From NCBI RefSeq assembly GCF_000439085.1, contig NZ_AUUA01000001.1, forward strand, positions 62,001 through 126,000: a stretch of 64,000 nucleotides of DNA, read 5' to 3'. Of the stretch, positions 1 to 7,713 are shown one piece after another (position 1 is the first letter of the stretch; each line of letters opens with the position of its first letter). The notes under the pieces were generated by a model. That model saw nothing but the letters and a program-made list of their open reading frames with translations. It was not told the origin of the DNA and did no database searches. Origin of the DNA: Leminorella grimontii ATCC 33999 = DSM 5078 (GTDB lineage Bacteria; Pseudomonadota; Gammaproteobacteria; Enterobacterales; Enterobacteriaceae). Made by a program: the position numbers and the translations under genes.

Positions 1-2
1 TC

Positions 3-215
3 GCGATGGGATTAGGCTATGCAGCCTGGAATATTGGGATGCTTCATGGCAATGCGACCCTTCTGGCAACCGCTTCGTATTTTACCCCCGTTATATCGGC
101 GCTTTTTGCTGCGATGCTGCTGGGGGAATCTTTAAGTTTATACTTTTGGACCGGCGCTTTGATGGTCTGCACTGGGTCGTTAATTTGCTGGTATTCAACC
201 AAAGGCGCGACCTAG
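3..215 (+). CDS. yddG: YddG-like DMT-family aromatic amino acid exporter (3' fragment)
   Basis: Only the last ~70 codons lie in the window; the reading frame is open to the left edge, so the start is outside. The fragment shows two hydrophobic segments, with motifs such as GLGYAAWN, LATASYFTPV and a final MVCTGSLICWY helix, which match my recollection of the C-terminus of the enterobacterial inner-membrane exporter YddG (EamA/DMT superfamily, efflux of aromatic amino acids and methyl viologen). The gene ends with TAG just after a short charged tail, as in the family. It is the only transporter here and no partner gene is visible. A different EamA paralog cannot be excluded from 70 residues. 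Confidence 0.75.
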   Translation, partial: AMGLGYAAWNIGMLHGNATLLATASYFTPVISALFAAMLLGESLSLYFWTGALMVCTGSLICWYSTKGAT

Positions 216-491
216 TGGTGTGAAGGGTATGGCCAATAGTGCTATTCCCCCGGAAGGGAGAACCCGATATCTACAGGGGGCTCTTAAACAGAGCGCTCGG
301 GAATTCATTGTCATTCTTTTTCAGCGTTAGACCTCATCGCCTTTCAGTTCAACCGGAACTGGCCTGGACTGACAGTTTCACATTCGTCTATTGAACTCTC
401 TGGAGACGGTTCGAAAAAAATTGGATAAAGCGTTTAGAGTTCGAGATGGTTAAGCGAGAAAACGATGAATGTTTGCTGGGCGTTTTTTCCA
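216..491. other. Intergenic stretch with no recognised gene
   Basis: These 276 bases between the exporter and the first toxin gene contain no ORF with a ribosome binding site that I can defend and no clear terminator. The base composition resembles the flanks. It marks the junction between the exporter and the toxin-antitoxin patch; I see no IS ends or direct repeats. Confidence 0.4.
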
Positions 492-827
492 TTACGCCGT
501 GATTAACATTTGGTAAAGCAGCTGTTCCAAATTTTGTTTCGTACTGCAATAGAGGTGAATATAAATAGTATTGTTCTCGGCGAGCTCAAACAGAACGCGA
601 TGTTTCTGCTTTTCATCAAACCATTGACGTAGGCGAAGGCCGTTTTCCGCAGCCGTTTGATTAAAACCATAGCGGGATGGATCCGTGGCAATGGCATTTG
701 TAGACTCCGTTAACAGGCTATCCGTCATTATCGCTGCGGTTTCGACATCGTGATGAAGCGCCTGATAGTATTCAATAACGTCTAAAGAACGATATGCGAC
801 TTCAGTGATGATGATGCGTTTTTTCAT
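492..827 (-). CDS. RelE/ParE-family type II toxin
   Basis: A 111-residue basic protein. The N-terminal KKRIIITEVAYRSLDVIEYY, a central RLRQWFDEKQKHRVLFEL and the final IYIHLYCSTKQNLEQLL follow the beta-alpha-alpha-beta-beta pattern of RelE/ParE toxins (mRNA interferase or gyrase poison). It directly follows the antitoxin gene: the antitoxin TGA shares one base with this ATG at 827. A TTG one codon upstream (830) could also start it. The coupling fits translational control of toxin by antitoxin. Catalytic residues of RelE vary so much that I cannot tell cleavage from gyrase poisoning. The reading frame is complete, so this pair looks functional. Confidence 0.75.
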   Translation of the reverse strand: MKKRIIITEVAYRSLDVIEYYQALHHDVETAAIMTDSLLTESTNAIATDPSRYGFNQTAAENGLRLRQWFDEKQKHRVLFELAENNTIYIHLYCSTKQNLEQLLYQMLITA

Positions 828-1096
828 CAATATCCCCGAGCTTGACGACGTCGTTTCAATGCTTCTTCCGGGGTCATGGTTTTTTGTTCAGCGATATCTT
901 GTCGAGAAAGCATGACCAATTTGAGCAGTGCGTTAGATTGCCGTTCAGACGCTTGAGCGGCCAGTTCTGCCTCTCTTTCCGCAGCGGTTTGAATGAACAA
1001 TTCAGATACGCCGTTCTTAGTGACATAAACGCCCCCGCTGAAGTTTTCTGGCATACCTAACATTTCTCTGGCTGCTTTTTGTGAAATAGTGGTCAT
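827..1096 (-). CDS. Phd/YefM-like type II antitoxin
   Basis: An 89-residue acidic protein. The first half (ISQKAAREMLG ... GGVYVTKNGVSELFIQ) resembles the Phd/YefM DNA-binding fold, in which a short strand reads 'v-v-TKNG-p'. The second half is a charged helix (AEREAELAAQASERQSNALL) ending in MTPEEALKRRRQ, suited to wrapping the toxin. Its stop overlaps the toxin start by one base. A small inverted repeat, TACTT-ATCG-AAGTA at 1126-1139, lies 30 bases upstream and could be an autoregulatory operator. Family assignment rests on motif resemblance only. Confidence 0.7.
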   Translation of the reverse strand: MTTISQKAAREMLGMPENFSGGVYVTKNGVSELFIQTAAEREAELAAQASERQSNALLKLVMLSRQDIAEQKTMTPEEALKRRRQARGY

Positions 1097-1125
1097 AGAA
1101 TACCCATTGTGTTGTATGAATAATG

Positions 1126-1139
1126 TACTTATCGAAGTA
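1126..1139. promoter_or_regulatory. Short inverted repeat upstream of the Phd-like antitoxin
   Basis: TACTT (1126-1130), four-base spacer, AAGTA (1135-1139). It lies 30 bp upstream of the antitoxin ATG, where autoregulatory operators of type II systems usually sit. The arms are only 5 bp, so chance is possible. Confidence 0.35.
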
Positions 1140-1174
1140 TAAAAGGCGAGGCTAAATTTGTCATTAATTTTACC

Positions 1175-1417
1175 TCACACGCCGTATTTCTGCTTTATTC
1201 TTGCCGCAATTTCGCGCAGCGTCAGTTCGCTCTCTCCGCTCTGTTCCCCTGCGAGAACGGCTTTTCTTAACGCATCCATCTGAGACTCTTTTTGTTCCAG
1301 TAGGCGAAGCGCCGAGCGTACGACTTCACTGGTTGAGCCGTAGCGGCCGGATGCGATCATGCGACTGACAAATTCGTCGAGCTGTTCACCGATAGTGATG
1401 CTGGTCGTTCTTGGCAT
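1175..1417 (-). CDS. ParD-family antitoxin, apparently orphan
   Basis: An 80-residue protein starting at ATG 1417 behind an AGGAGGATC ribosome binding site. The sequence PRTTSITIGEQLDEFV, then GRYGSTSEVVRSALRLLE, is the ribbon-helix-helix core of ParD/CopG antitoxins, followed by an acidic toxin-binding tail (LAGEQSGESELTLREIA). A longer reading from 1444 would include an unsupported extension. ParD genes are normally followed at once by parE. Here the next gene in this direction is an unrelated Phd-like antitoxin, 78 bases away, so the partner is missing. It may act on the RelE/ParE toxin further along, or be a leftover. Confidence 0.8.
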   Translation of the reverse strand: MPRTTSITIGEQLDEFVSRMIASGRYGSTSEVVRSALRLLEQKESQMDALRKAVLAGEQSGESELTLREIAARIKQKYGV

Positions 1418-1427
1418 AGATCCTCCT

Positions 1428-1444
1428 GTGTTAATAAATAACAC
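1428..1444. promoter_or_regulatory. Inverted-repeat operator candidate for the ParD gene
   Basis: GTGTTA (1428-1433), spacer ATAAA, TAACAC (1439-1444): a perfect 6-bp inverted repeat 10 bp upstream of the parD-like start. Ribbon-helix-helix antitoxins bind short palindromes at their own promoters, so this is a good operator candidate. Confidence 0.5.
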
Positions 1445-1501
1445 AACTATGGCATGAGGTTTTAGCCCCAGACATTTTGAAAAGGCGGGATTTTGACAAG
1501 A

Positions 1502-1773
1502 CTACATCTTAAATAACTTCGCATGGTTGCCGATTCGATACAAAAGAACCTCGTTTTCCGTTCGTTGATAAATCAGCAGAAGGTCAGGCTTGCCGTGGCA
1601 TTCCAAATACCCCGCGTAGCATTCTTTTAGCCTGTGTTCTTTATACAATACGGTAGCGGCATTCCTGTTGCCAGCAGTCTTAATACGGCGTCAATCGCTG
1701 CGATAGCCGCATGGTCATGCTGATAGCACTTCATATCCCGTTTGAACGCTGAGGAATACCGAATTTTCAGCAT
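1502..1773 (-). pseudogene. YafQ/RelE-like toxin broken by a frameshift
   Basis: Starting at ATG 1773, the reading MLKIRYSSAFKRDMKCYQHD ... LLATGMPLPY resembles the N-terminal half of YafQ-type mRNA interferases, then stops early. In the adjacent frame the C-terminal half continues without interruption as YKEHRLKECYAGYLECHGKP, then DLLLIYQRTENEVLLYRIGN and HAKLFKM, ending at TAG 1502-1504. Both halves match the family (K-H-L...G-Y-R-H...PDWILIY...R-GTHA-LF), including the conserved histidines, so a small indel near 1650 separates them. Loss of the toxin is the likely reading; a sequencing error or programmed frameshifting are alternatives. It starts 2 bases after the stop of the RelB-like antitoxin. 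Confidence 0.75.
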
Positions 1774-1775
1774 GG

Positions 1776-1904
1776 TTACTTAAAAATGCCTTTCCAAAAG
1801 TCGTCAATGTTGTCAGCGCGTTCGCCATTGTTGTCGCTCAGTTCGCGAATCGCCGCCTTGAGTTCTTCAGATACCCGAACTTTTAACATTGCGTTGTTCA
1901 TCAT
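1776..1904 (-). CDS. Short RelB/DinJ-like antitoxin
   Basis: Only 41-42 residues: MNNAMLKVRVSEELKAAIRE (ribbon-helix-helix N-terminus of the RelB/DinJ kind), then ELSDNNGERADNIDDFWKGI. Two ATGs (1904, 1901) follow a GGAGGAATT site; spacing favours 1901. Usual RelB/DinJ proteins are 80-90 residues, so the middle appears to be deleted and the family's C-terminal tail brought up against the N-terminal strand. With the frameshifted toxin next to it, this looks like a decaying toxin-antitoxin locus. Confidence 0.6.
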   Translation of the reverse strand: MMNNAMLKVRVSEELKAAIRELSDNNGERADNIDDFWKGIFK

Positions 1905-1912
1905 AATTCCTC

Positions 1913-1933
1913 CAATAGACTGCGTGTCTATTG
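1913..1933. promoter_or_regulatory. Perfect 8-bp inverted repeat upstream of the RelB-like gene
   Basis: CAATAGAC (1913-1920), spacer TGCGT, GTCTATTG (1926-1933). It directly abuts the antitoxin ribosome binding site. The position and symmetry suit an autoregulatory operator for a ribbon-helix-helix antitoxin. Confidence 0.55.
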
Positions 1934-2256
1934 TGGCCCCTGTGGGGGGGGCGCAATGCAAACTTGCTAACTGAGCGCTATGGGGCGATGTTGCAACAAT
2001 CATTTTGAAGTAATCCTAATATTGTTAATGATATAGTGACGCTCTGGCGTTCGGTATCTCGTCAATGAAACGGACGGTACTTCATGTATTATTGTTGAGC
2101 AACGAGAGCATTGGTTTATCTGGATACGTCTCGCAAAAAATCGGAAGATGCCTCCAAGGCGCTTGTTGGTATAGAATGGATACCCTGCCAAAATGGTTTT
2201 TGGTGTTATTAGTTCAGAAGCAGCCGCCTTGGGCGGCAAATAAACAAGGAGCGTTT

Positions 2257-3153
2257 ATGAGCATTTTGTCCCGTTTTTTCGGCCGTCGCGATGAAAAAGA
2301 AAGCCAGTCACTGGCGGAGCTGGTCGCCAATCCCAATCAAGAAAATAGCCTAAGCCTACAGGTCGTGTTCAGCGGTTCGCTTTCTATTGATGAAAGCAAG
2401 CTTGAGCAGACGCTGCGCGGCTTTGACTCGTCAATGAAGCAGGCGCGCTGCCAGCGCGATCCCGAGCTTGGCGATTTCTTTGCGCTGGTCGGCTGGGGGA
2501 AGCACGTGGTTCGCATGGTAGGTTTTAATGCGCCTTTCCCTGCGGAGCATCTGGAAAAGTGCGTTGGACCTTCTCACTATGGCGCCGAGATGAAAGAGCA
2601 GGTTCGCGCCAATGAAAGCCATGTTCTTTTATGGTACGCCGGTTACGACGATAACGTGCTGGAACAATATATCGCGCTTGCGCTGGTGGCAGGCGCGTTA
2701 GAGCGCTTTGGCGCGCTGGCGGTGCTCAATGAAAGTGCCTACACCTCGCTGCCGGCGGGCGTGCTTGGCGAAATGGCCGCCGCAAAGGACGGTGCTGATA
2801 TTCTGCGCTATGGCCTGCCTTTGACGATGCTGTTCTGCGGCTTTGTGAAGTACGAGGTCGAGGGCGTCGACGGCGTTTGGATGCGCACCTATGGCGCAAA
2901 CGGCTTCGGACTGCCGGACTTTGCGGTGCTGGCTTCAGGGCATGAAGAGGGGCAAAAATACAGCGACATCTTCAGTAATATTCTGCGCTATCTGCTGGAC
3001 AGCGGCGCGGAAATGGTCGCCGGCCATACGATGGAAGTGGCGCAGGGGCAGGTCATGAAGCTCCGCGAGCCGGCGGAGAGCGAGTACTTTCTGGATGGGC
3101 CCGGTACGGTGCTGGTTGCAGAGATTATCGATGCTCTTAAGATTGCGCAGTGA
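2257..3153 (+). CDS. DUF4261 domain protein
   Basis: A 298-residue protein from ATG 2257, behind AAGGAGCGTTT. An upstream in-frame extension to about 2065 has no ribosome binding site and unlike composition, so it is left out. It begins with a basic MSILSRFFGRRDEK and continues as a soluble alpha/beta protein (LSLQVVFSGSLSIDESKLEQ; HVLLWYAGYDD; VWMRTYGANGFGLPDFAVLA). The late YGANGFGLPDFAVLA block and final LVAEIIDAL resemble DUF4261 proteins. The family's role is unknown to me; members often sit in accessory regions. No signal peptide or membrane segment is visible. Confidence 0.65.
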   Translation: MSILSRFFGRRDEKESQSLAELVANPNQENSLSLQVVFSGSLSIDESKLEQTLRGFDSSMKQARCQRDPELGDFFALVGWGKHVVRMVGFNAPFPAEHLEKCVGPSHYGAEMKEQVRANESHVLLWYAGYDDNVLEQYIALALVAGALERFGALAVLNESAYTSLPAGVLGEMAAAKDGADILRYGLPLTMLFCGFVKYEVEGVDGVWMRTYGANGFGLPDFAVLASGHEEGQKYSDIFSNILRYLLDSGAEMVAGHTMEVAQGQVMKLREPAESEYFLDGPGTVLVAEIIDALKIAQ

Positions 3154-3204
3154 ACCTGTTCTATCGCGTTCAATAGAAGCCGCGTGAGGTTAAGATAGAG
3201 AACT

Positions 3205-3795
3205 ATGCCCGACTGGAGCTTTCACCCAACGCTCATTGAGCCGTTTTACTCCGTATTTATGAATGGCAATATCCTTCGCAGTTCACATGAAGAGCAAAGG
3301 AGAATACTGGCCGATTTTCATCGGCGCTTGCCTGAATATTCAGACGCGATGCTGCGAGAAATGCTGTATCAAAGTTGGCGCTCGCAGAAGGTCGCTGCGT
3401 GGGTGATTGCACAGCGTAGGCAACATACTTTCTTATCTGTTGTTATTCAACTTTTGCTCCGGTTTACGCCTCATCCAGAACACCTGTGCATTTGCCTTGC
3501 CCGTCTGGCAGGTAATGAAGCCAGCGAGGCTCTGGAGCAGTATCTTGAGCGCTGCTTCGAAACGTCTCCTATGCAACTTGAATGGGAAGCGCTGCGGGTG
3601 GATGTTGCGTTTGCCACGTTGTGTTGGCTTAAACCGGAAGACGAGGAGGCGTATAGAGATGCTTTGGATCGTTACTGCGAAAACATAGACTCTCTACATC
3701 CTCACTGGCAAATAGGAAGCCGTCTAAGACACTCATTACCTGATGTACGGAAACGGTTTTTGACCGTGATGGCGCTGCTTGATAGTCATTTATGA
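3205..3795 (+). CDS. Helical-repeat protein resembling DUF6000
   Basis: A 196-residue cytoplasmic protein. The pattern LREMLYQSWRSQKVAAWVIA, then HLCICLARLAGNEASEALEQ YLER, followed by an E-W/A-L-R-DVAFATLCWLK block, is that of short HEAT-like helical pairs and recalls the DUF6000 family. No catalytic motif is seen. It starts 51 bases after the DUF4261 gene with no terminator between, so the two could be cotranscribed. Function unknown. Confidence 0.5.
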   Translation: MPDWSFHPTLIEPFYSVFMNGNILRSSHEEQRRILADFHRRLPEYSDAMLREMLYQSWRSQKVAAWVIAQRRQHTFLSVVIQLLLRFTPHPEHLCICLARLAGNEASEALEQYLERCFETSPMQLEWEALRVDVAFATLCWLKPEDEEAYRDALDRYCENIDSLHPHWQIGSRLRHSLPDVRKRFLTVMALLDSHL

Positions 3796-3844
3796 CTAGA
3801 GACTACCTAGTCGGGTTTGTTATAAAACGTTAAGGTTTTTTATC

Positions 3845-4579
3845 GTGAAAAAACGGATTTTTCTTGCTCTATCGTTATTACCTTTCCACATCTTTGCTGC
3901 CGACAACTGCACCCTCTCCGATCCCTCCCTTAAGCTACAAACTTATACTCTCAATCCTCAAACCGAACGGGTAAGAACGTACTGGCAAAAGGGGAATGGA
4001 GAAGCCTACGGTTCGCTGCGCACCCTGCTATCTGGTATCAATGGCGACGGGCGAGTGCAGATGGCGATGAACGGCGGCATATATGATAAAGAATATGCGC
4101 CGCTCGGCCTGTATATAGAGAACGGCGAACAGAAGGTGGCGTTGAACCTTGCCTCCGGCGGCGGCAACTTTTTTATTCGACCCGGCGGAGTGTTTTACGT
4201 CAAGGATGAGCGCTACGGTATCGTCAGCCTGGACGAGTTTAAATCGGTAACGGGCGCGGATTTCGCCGTTCAGTCCGGGCCAATGATGATTGAAAACGGC
4301 GCGATCAACTCCCGCCTGAAGCCCGGCGTGGAGTCGCGTAAGGTTCGCAACGGCGTAGGCATTACGCAAAAGGGCGAGGTAGTGTTTATGATGAGCCAGC
4401 GCGAAGCTAACTTTTACGACTTCGCCTGCTATGCGAAGTCCCAGTTAAACGTTCGTCAAATGCTTTATCTGGACGGCACCATCTCAAAAATGTACCAAAA
4501 GGGGAAGGGCGTACCCTGGCAGTATTATCCGTTTGTGACCATGATAACCGTGGAGAAGAAAGAGGCGCCAAAGCAATAG
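3845..4579 (+). CDS. yigE: YigE-like exported phosphodiester glycosidase (DUF2233/NAGPA)
   Basis: A 244-residue protein starting with GTG at 3845, preceded by TTAAGG. Residues 1-18 (KKRIFLALSLLPFHIFAA) are a signal peptide, so it should be periplasmic. The core shows MAMNGGIYDKEYAPLGLYIE, NFFIRPGGVF, VQSGPMMIENG, VRNGVGIT and a late YLDGTISKMY, the arrangement of NAGPA/DUF2233 phosphodiester glycosidases, to which E. coli YigE belongs. The substrate of YigE is unknown to me. It stands alone, followed by the convergent purEK operon. Confidence 0.75.
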   Translation: MKKRIFLALSLLPFHIFAADNCTLSDPSLKLQTYTLNPQTERVRTYWQKGNGEAYGSLRTLLSGINGDGRVQMAMNGGIYDKEYAPLGLYIENGEQKVALNLASGGGNFFIRPGGVFYVKDERYGIVSLDEFKSVTGADFAVQSGPMMIENGAINSRLKPGVESRKVRNGVGITQKGEVVFMMSQREANFYDFACYAKSQLNVRQMLYLDGTISKMYQKGKGVPWQYYPFVTMITVEKKEAPKQ

Positions 4580-4608
4580 CCCCGCGGTCAAGCGAGGCTA
4601 TTGGAGAG

Positions 4609-5685
4609 CTATTCGTTTTCTTTCAGCGTCTCTATCGCCCAGTCAATGCTGGCGTGATAGTCGCCGTCGAGCATCGGCTTCAGGTGGGCAAGGGTATCGC
4701 AAAGCGTTTCAACGCTGGCGTGGTTCAAGTTTAAATGCCCCACCTTGCGGCCGGGGCGAACCTCTTTATCGTACCAGTGCAGATGGACCAGCGGCAGAGA
4801 CAGCCAGCGCGGATTAACGTCGGTGCCGATCAGGTTTACCATGACCGACGGGCTAAAAACGCTTGGCTTCGGCATCGGCAGGTCAAGCACCGCCCGCAGG
4901 TGAAGCTCGAACTGGCTGATAGATGCGCCGTTTTGCGTCCAGTGTCCGCTGTTGTGTACGCGGGGCGCAAGCTCGTTGATTAGCAGACTGTCGCCGACGA
5001 TAAAGCACTCCATCGCCATCACGCCGACGTAGTCCAGCGCGTTAAGTATGGCCGACAGCATAGTTTCCGCCTGACGCTGAAGGCGAGCGTCAGGCTTGGG
5101 CAGCGCAACGCTGGCGCGCAGGATGCCCTCTTGATGCAGGTTGTGGGTCAGCGGATAGAACACGCAGCGGCCGTGGCGGTCGCGCGCGCCAATCAGCGAG
5201 GCTTCGCCGCAAAACGCAATCGCCTGTTCGACAATGGCGGCGCCGTAGGCATCCTGGGGCAGCGTGTTGACATCACTCTCTCTAAGCCGCCACTGCCCGC
5301 GGCCGTCGTAGCCGCCGACGCGGCGTTTGATGATGGCAAGCTCCCCCAAAGAACGAAAGACTTCCGGCCACTGTTCGGCGCTTTCCAGCGATTGCCAGGG
5401 GGCGGTCGCCAGCTTCAGGGTGTCCAGCAGGCGCTTTTGCGTCAAGCGATCGGCCAGGCGTGGAAAAACGTCGCGGTTAACGAATCCGGGGTGGCGGGCC
5501 AGGATTTCCGTCAGGGGCGTATCGGGCCAGCGCTCAATTTCTGCGGTGATGACCGCCTGCTGATAAGGAACCGCTTCAGGCTCTGCATCCAACCCGACGG
5601 GATAGACGGCAATGCCCAGAGGTTCACCCGCCTGGCGCAGCATGCGGCCAAGCTGGCCGTTTCCTAAAACGCAAACCGGCTTCAT
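4609..5685 (-). CDS. purK: N5-carboxyaminoimidazole ribonucleotide synthase PurK
   Basis: A 358-residue cytoplasmic ATP-grasp enzyme that carboxylates aminoimidazole ribonucleotide with bicarbonate and ATP in purine synthesis, supplying Pur[21 protein letters not shown] at the N-terminus is the PurK dinucleotide-like loop; [15 protein letters not shown] is the ATP-grasp flap and [16 protein letters not shown] the metal-binding segment. Length matches the E. coli protein (355). The start overlaps the purE stop by 4 bases, so both are translated from one mRNA under the PurR box upstream of purE. Confidence 0.97.
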   Translation of the reverse strand: MKPVCVLGNGQLGRMLRQAGEPLGIAVYPVGLDAEPEAVPYQQAVITAEIERWPDTPLTEILARHPGFVNRDVFPRLADRLTQKRLLDTLKLATAPWQSLESAEQWPEVFRSLGELAIIKRRVGGYDGRGQWRLRESDVNTLPQDAYGAAIVEQAIAFCGEASLIGARDRHGRCVFYPLTHNLHQEGILRASVALPKPDARLQRQAETMLSAILNALDYVGVMAMECFIVGDSLLINELAPRVHNSGHWTQNGASISQFELHLRAVLDLPMPKPSVFSPSVMVNLIGTDVNPRWLSLPLVHLHWYDKEVRPGRKVGHLNLNHASVETLCDTLAHLKPMLDGDYHASIDWAIETLKENE

Positions 5686-6191
5686 GGGTTCTCCCTGGGA
5701 TCGGGGTTGTTGAGGACGTCATCCGTCTGCGCCTGACGCCAGGCGGTGAGGCGAGAACCTATTTTCTCGTCGTGTAACGCAAGGATCTGCGCCGCCAGCA
5801 GGGCGGCATTGGCCGCGCCAGCTTTGCCGATAGCCAGCGTTCCGACGGGAATACCGCGCGGCATCTGGACAATAGAGTATAGGCTATCGACGCCGCTGAG
5901 CGCAGCGCTTTGAACCGGCACGCCGAGCACCGGGACGAGCGTCTTGGCAGCCAGCATACCCGGCAGGTGGGCCGCGCCTCCGGCGCCAGCGATGATCACG
6001 TCAAGGCCGTTCTCTTTTGCGCTTTCGGCGAAGCTAAACAGTTTATCCGGGGTGCGGTGGGCAGAAACGACTTCGGTGTGGAACGGAATGTCTAATGCGG
6101 TAAGGATTTCTGCGGCGAACTGCATGGTCGCCCAATCGCTTTTGGAACCCATCACAATGGCGATTTTGGCCTTGTCGGCGCTGGCTGGCAT
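5682..6191 (-). CDS. purE: N5-CAIR mutase PurE (class I)
   Basis: Moves the carboxylate of N5-CAIR to carbon 4 to give [27 protein letters not shown] and [14 protein letters not shown] are the class I PurE substrate loops. I place the start at ATG 6191: it gives 169 residues, the E. coli length, and a GGAG site 10 bases upstream. An ATG three codons earlier (6200) has the site only one base away. It is the first gene of purEK, with a PurR box at 6274-6289. Confidence 0.97.
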   Translation of the reverse strand: MPASADKAKIAIVMGSKSDWATMQFAAEILTALDIPFHTEVVSAHRTPDKLFSFAESAKENGLDVIIAGAGGAAHLPGMLAAKTLVPVLGVPVQSAALSGVDSLYSIVQMPRGIPVGTLAIGKAGAANAALLAAQILALHDEKIGSRLTAWRQAQTDDVLNNPDPRENP

Positions 6192-6273
6192 AGGGGGCAT
6201 GCTCCTGTAAGGTCGTGCGGGGTAAATATAATAACCTCTTTCAGGGCCGCAAGCATAACACGCCGCCGTGGGA

Positions 6274-6289
6274 AGGAAAACGTTTGCGT
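6274..6289 (-). promoter_or_regulatory. PurR operator upstream of purE
   Basis: On the minus strand it reads ACGCAAACGTTTTCCT, matching the PUR-box consensus ACGCAAACGTTTGCGT closely and essentially the sequence I recall for the E. coli purEK operator. It lies 83-98 bases upstream of the purE start. The hypoxanthine/guanine-PurR complex would repress purEK here. Confidence 0.85.
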
Positions 6290-6364
6290 TCGCTTAACTA
6301 AAAGAAAATGAGGAAAATTGAAGAGGGGAATCAGGCTGTGCCCCATAGCTGTATGCGGCGCAGT

Positions 6365-7090
6365 CTAGAGTGGAAAGCTGGCCAGATCGATGCTGCCGTC
6401 AGGGAATGCGCGCAGGACTGAGCCCTGAGTATGCCAGGCGCCGAGTACGACGCGTTGAGACTGCTCGCCCTTAATCGTCATATCGTGTACGGCCGGCCGG
6501 TGAGTGTGTCCGTGAACCATGTGCAGTACGCCATGCTTTTTCATGTCGCTTATCACCGCGAGCTGGTTGACGTCCATCATGAGTTGGGATTTAACCCGGT
6601 TGCTAAGCGTACTTTGGCGGCGTAGCCGACTGGCTATCTTAAGGCGCAGGCAGAGCGGCAGACATAAAAAGGCGCGCTGAATAAGCCGATTGTGCATATA
6701 ACGGCGAAAGCGCAGATAGCCCGGGTCATCGGTGCAGAGCGTGTCGCCGTGCAGGATAAGAACCGGCGTGCCGTAAACGTCAACGATCTGTTTTTCCGGC
6801 AGCAGTGTCATTTTACAGCGCTTGGCGTAGCGCTGGCCGATGAGAAAATCTCGGTTGCCGTGGATAAAGTAGCAGGGGACGCCCCTGTCGTGCAGCGCCG
6901 CTAGCGCTTTTGCGACGGTATCGTGCAGTTCGCTTGACTCGTCATCGCCGATCCAGAATTCAAACAGGTCGCCCAGAATGTAGAGCGCAGAAGCGTTGAC
7001 GGCTTCTCTCTGTAAGAAAGCGAGAAAACCGGCAGTAATTGCCGGTTCGGATTCGCTTAAATGGAGGTCGGCGATAAACAGAATGGTCAT
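6365..7090 (-). CDS. lpxH: UDP-2,3-diacylglucosamine diphosphatase LpxH
   Basis: A 241-residue peripheral inner-membrane metallophosphoesterase that hydrolyses UDP-2,3-diacylglucosamine to lipid X in lipid A synthesis. Metal ligand motifs are all present: FIADLHLSE (DxH), ILGDLFEFWIGDD (GDxxE/D), HGNRDFL (GNHD-type), LHGDTLC and VHGHTHRPA. Length equals the E. coli enzyme (240). It lies 17 bases after ppiB in the same direction and upstream of purE, as in E. coli. Confidence 0.96.
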   Translation of the reverse strand: MTILFIADLHLSESEPAITAGFLAFLQREAVNASALYILGDLFEFWIGDDESSELHDTVAKALAALHDRGVPCYFIHGNRDFLIGQRYAKRCKMTLLPEKQIVDVYGTPVLILHGDTLCTDDPGYLRFRRYMHNRLIQRAFLCLPLCLRLKIASRLRRQSTLSNRVKSQLMMDVNQLAVISDMKKHGVLHMVHGHTHRPAVHDMTIKGEQSQRVVLGAWHTQGSVLRAFPDGSIDLASFPL

Positions 7091-7107
7091 CGATCTCGGG
7101 CAGAACC

Positions 7108-7602
7108 TTATTCGCTAACGGTAACGCTGTTGATGACGACGTCTTCGACCGGGACGTCCTGATGCATACCGCTGCGGCCGGTTTTAACCTGCTTGATGCT
7201 GTCTACAACGTCCATGCCTTCGACGACTTCTGCAAATACGCAGTAGCCCCAACCGTCTGGGCTTTCAGAACGGAAGTTCAGGAAGTCGTTGTCGACGACG
7301 TTGATAAAGAACTGCGCCGTAGCTGAGTGAGGGGACGGCGTGCGGGCCATCGCCAGCGTTCCACGGGTGTTTTTCAGGCCGTTGTTGGCTTCGTTTTTAA
7401 TCTCTGCCTTGGTCTCTTTTTGGCTCATGCCGGGTTCAAAACCGCCGCCCTGAATCATAAAGCCGTTAATGACGCGGTGGAAAATCGTGTTGTTATAAAA
7501 CCCGCTGCGGCAGTAGTCCAGGAAGTTGGCCGCGGTGATAGGCGCCTCATTGCTAAACAGTTTGATAACGATATCGCCGTGGTTGGTATGAAGAGTAATC
7601 AT
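7108..7602 (-). CDS. ppiB: Cytoplasmic peptidyl-prolyl isomerase B (cyclophilin)
   Basis: A 164-residue cyclophilin without a signal peptide, catalysing cis-trans isomerisation of prolyl bonds. [40 protein letters not shown] and [10 protein letters not shown] are the cyclophilin active-site segments (the catalytic R in FHRV and the QGG loop). Same length and near identity with E. coli PpiB. Start at ATG 7602 with AGGAAATTCA upstream. In E. coli ppiB neighbours cysS; here a respiratory insert of about 5.5 kb separates them. Confidence 0.97.
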   Translation of the reverse strand: MITLHTNHGDIVIKLFSNEAPITAANFLDYCRSGFYNNTIFHRVINGFMIQGGGFEPGMSQKETKAEIKNEANNGLKNTRGTLAMARTPSPHSATAQFFINVVDNDFLNFRSESPDGWGYCVFAEVVEGMDVVDSIKQVKTGRSGMHQDVPVEDVVINSVTVSE

Positions 7603-7713
7603 TGAATTTCCTAAGCCTGGTTAGAGTACGTCAAATAGGTATTGTATATGATGGCGTTAGAGGCTGCACTATCGTATTTCCTTTTAGCCTCGGCGGCGCC
7701 GGGATGAGTGCGC

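Noticed and set aside
2065-2256. 64-residue N-terminal extension of the DUF4261 protein
   Set aside because: No ribosome binding site at the upstream ATG; the internal ATG 2257 has AAGGAG and begins the recognisable domain.
5131-5667. 178-codon plus-strand frame opposite purK
   Set aside because: Antisense shadow of purK with no coding signals of its own.
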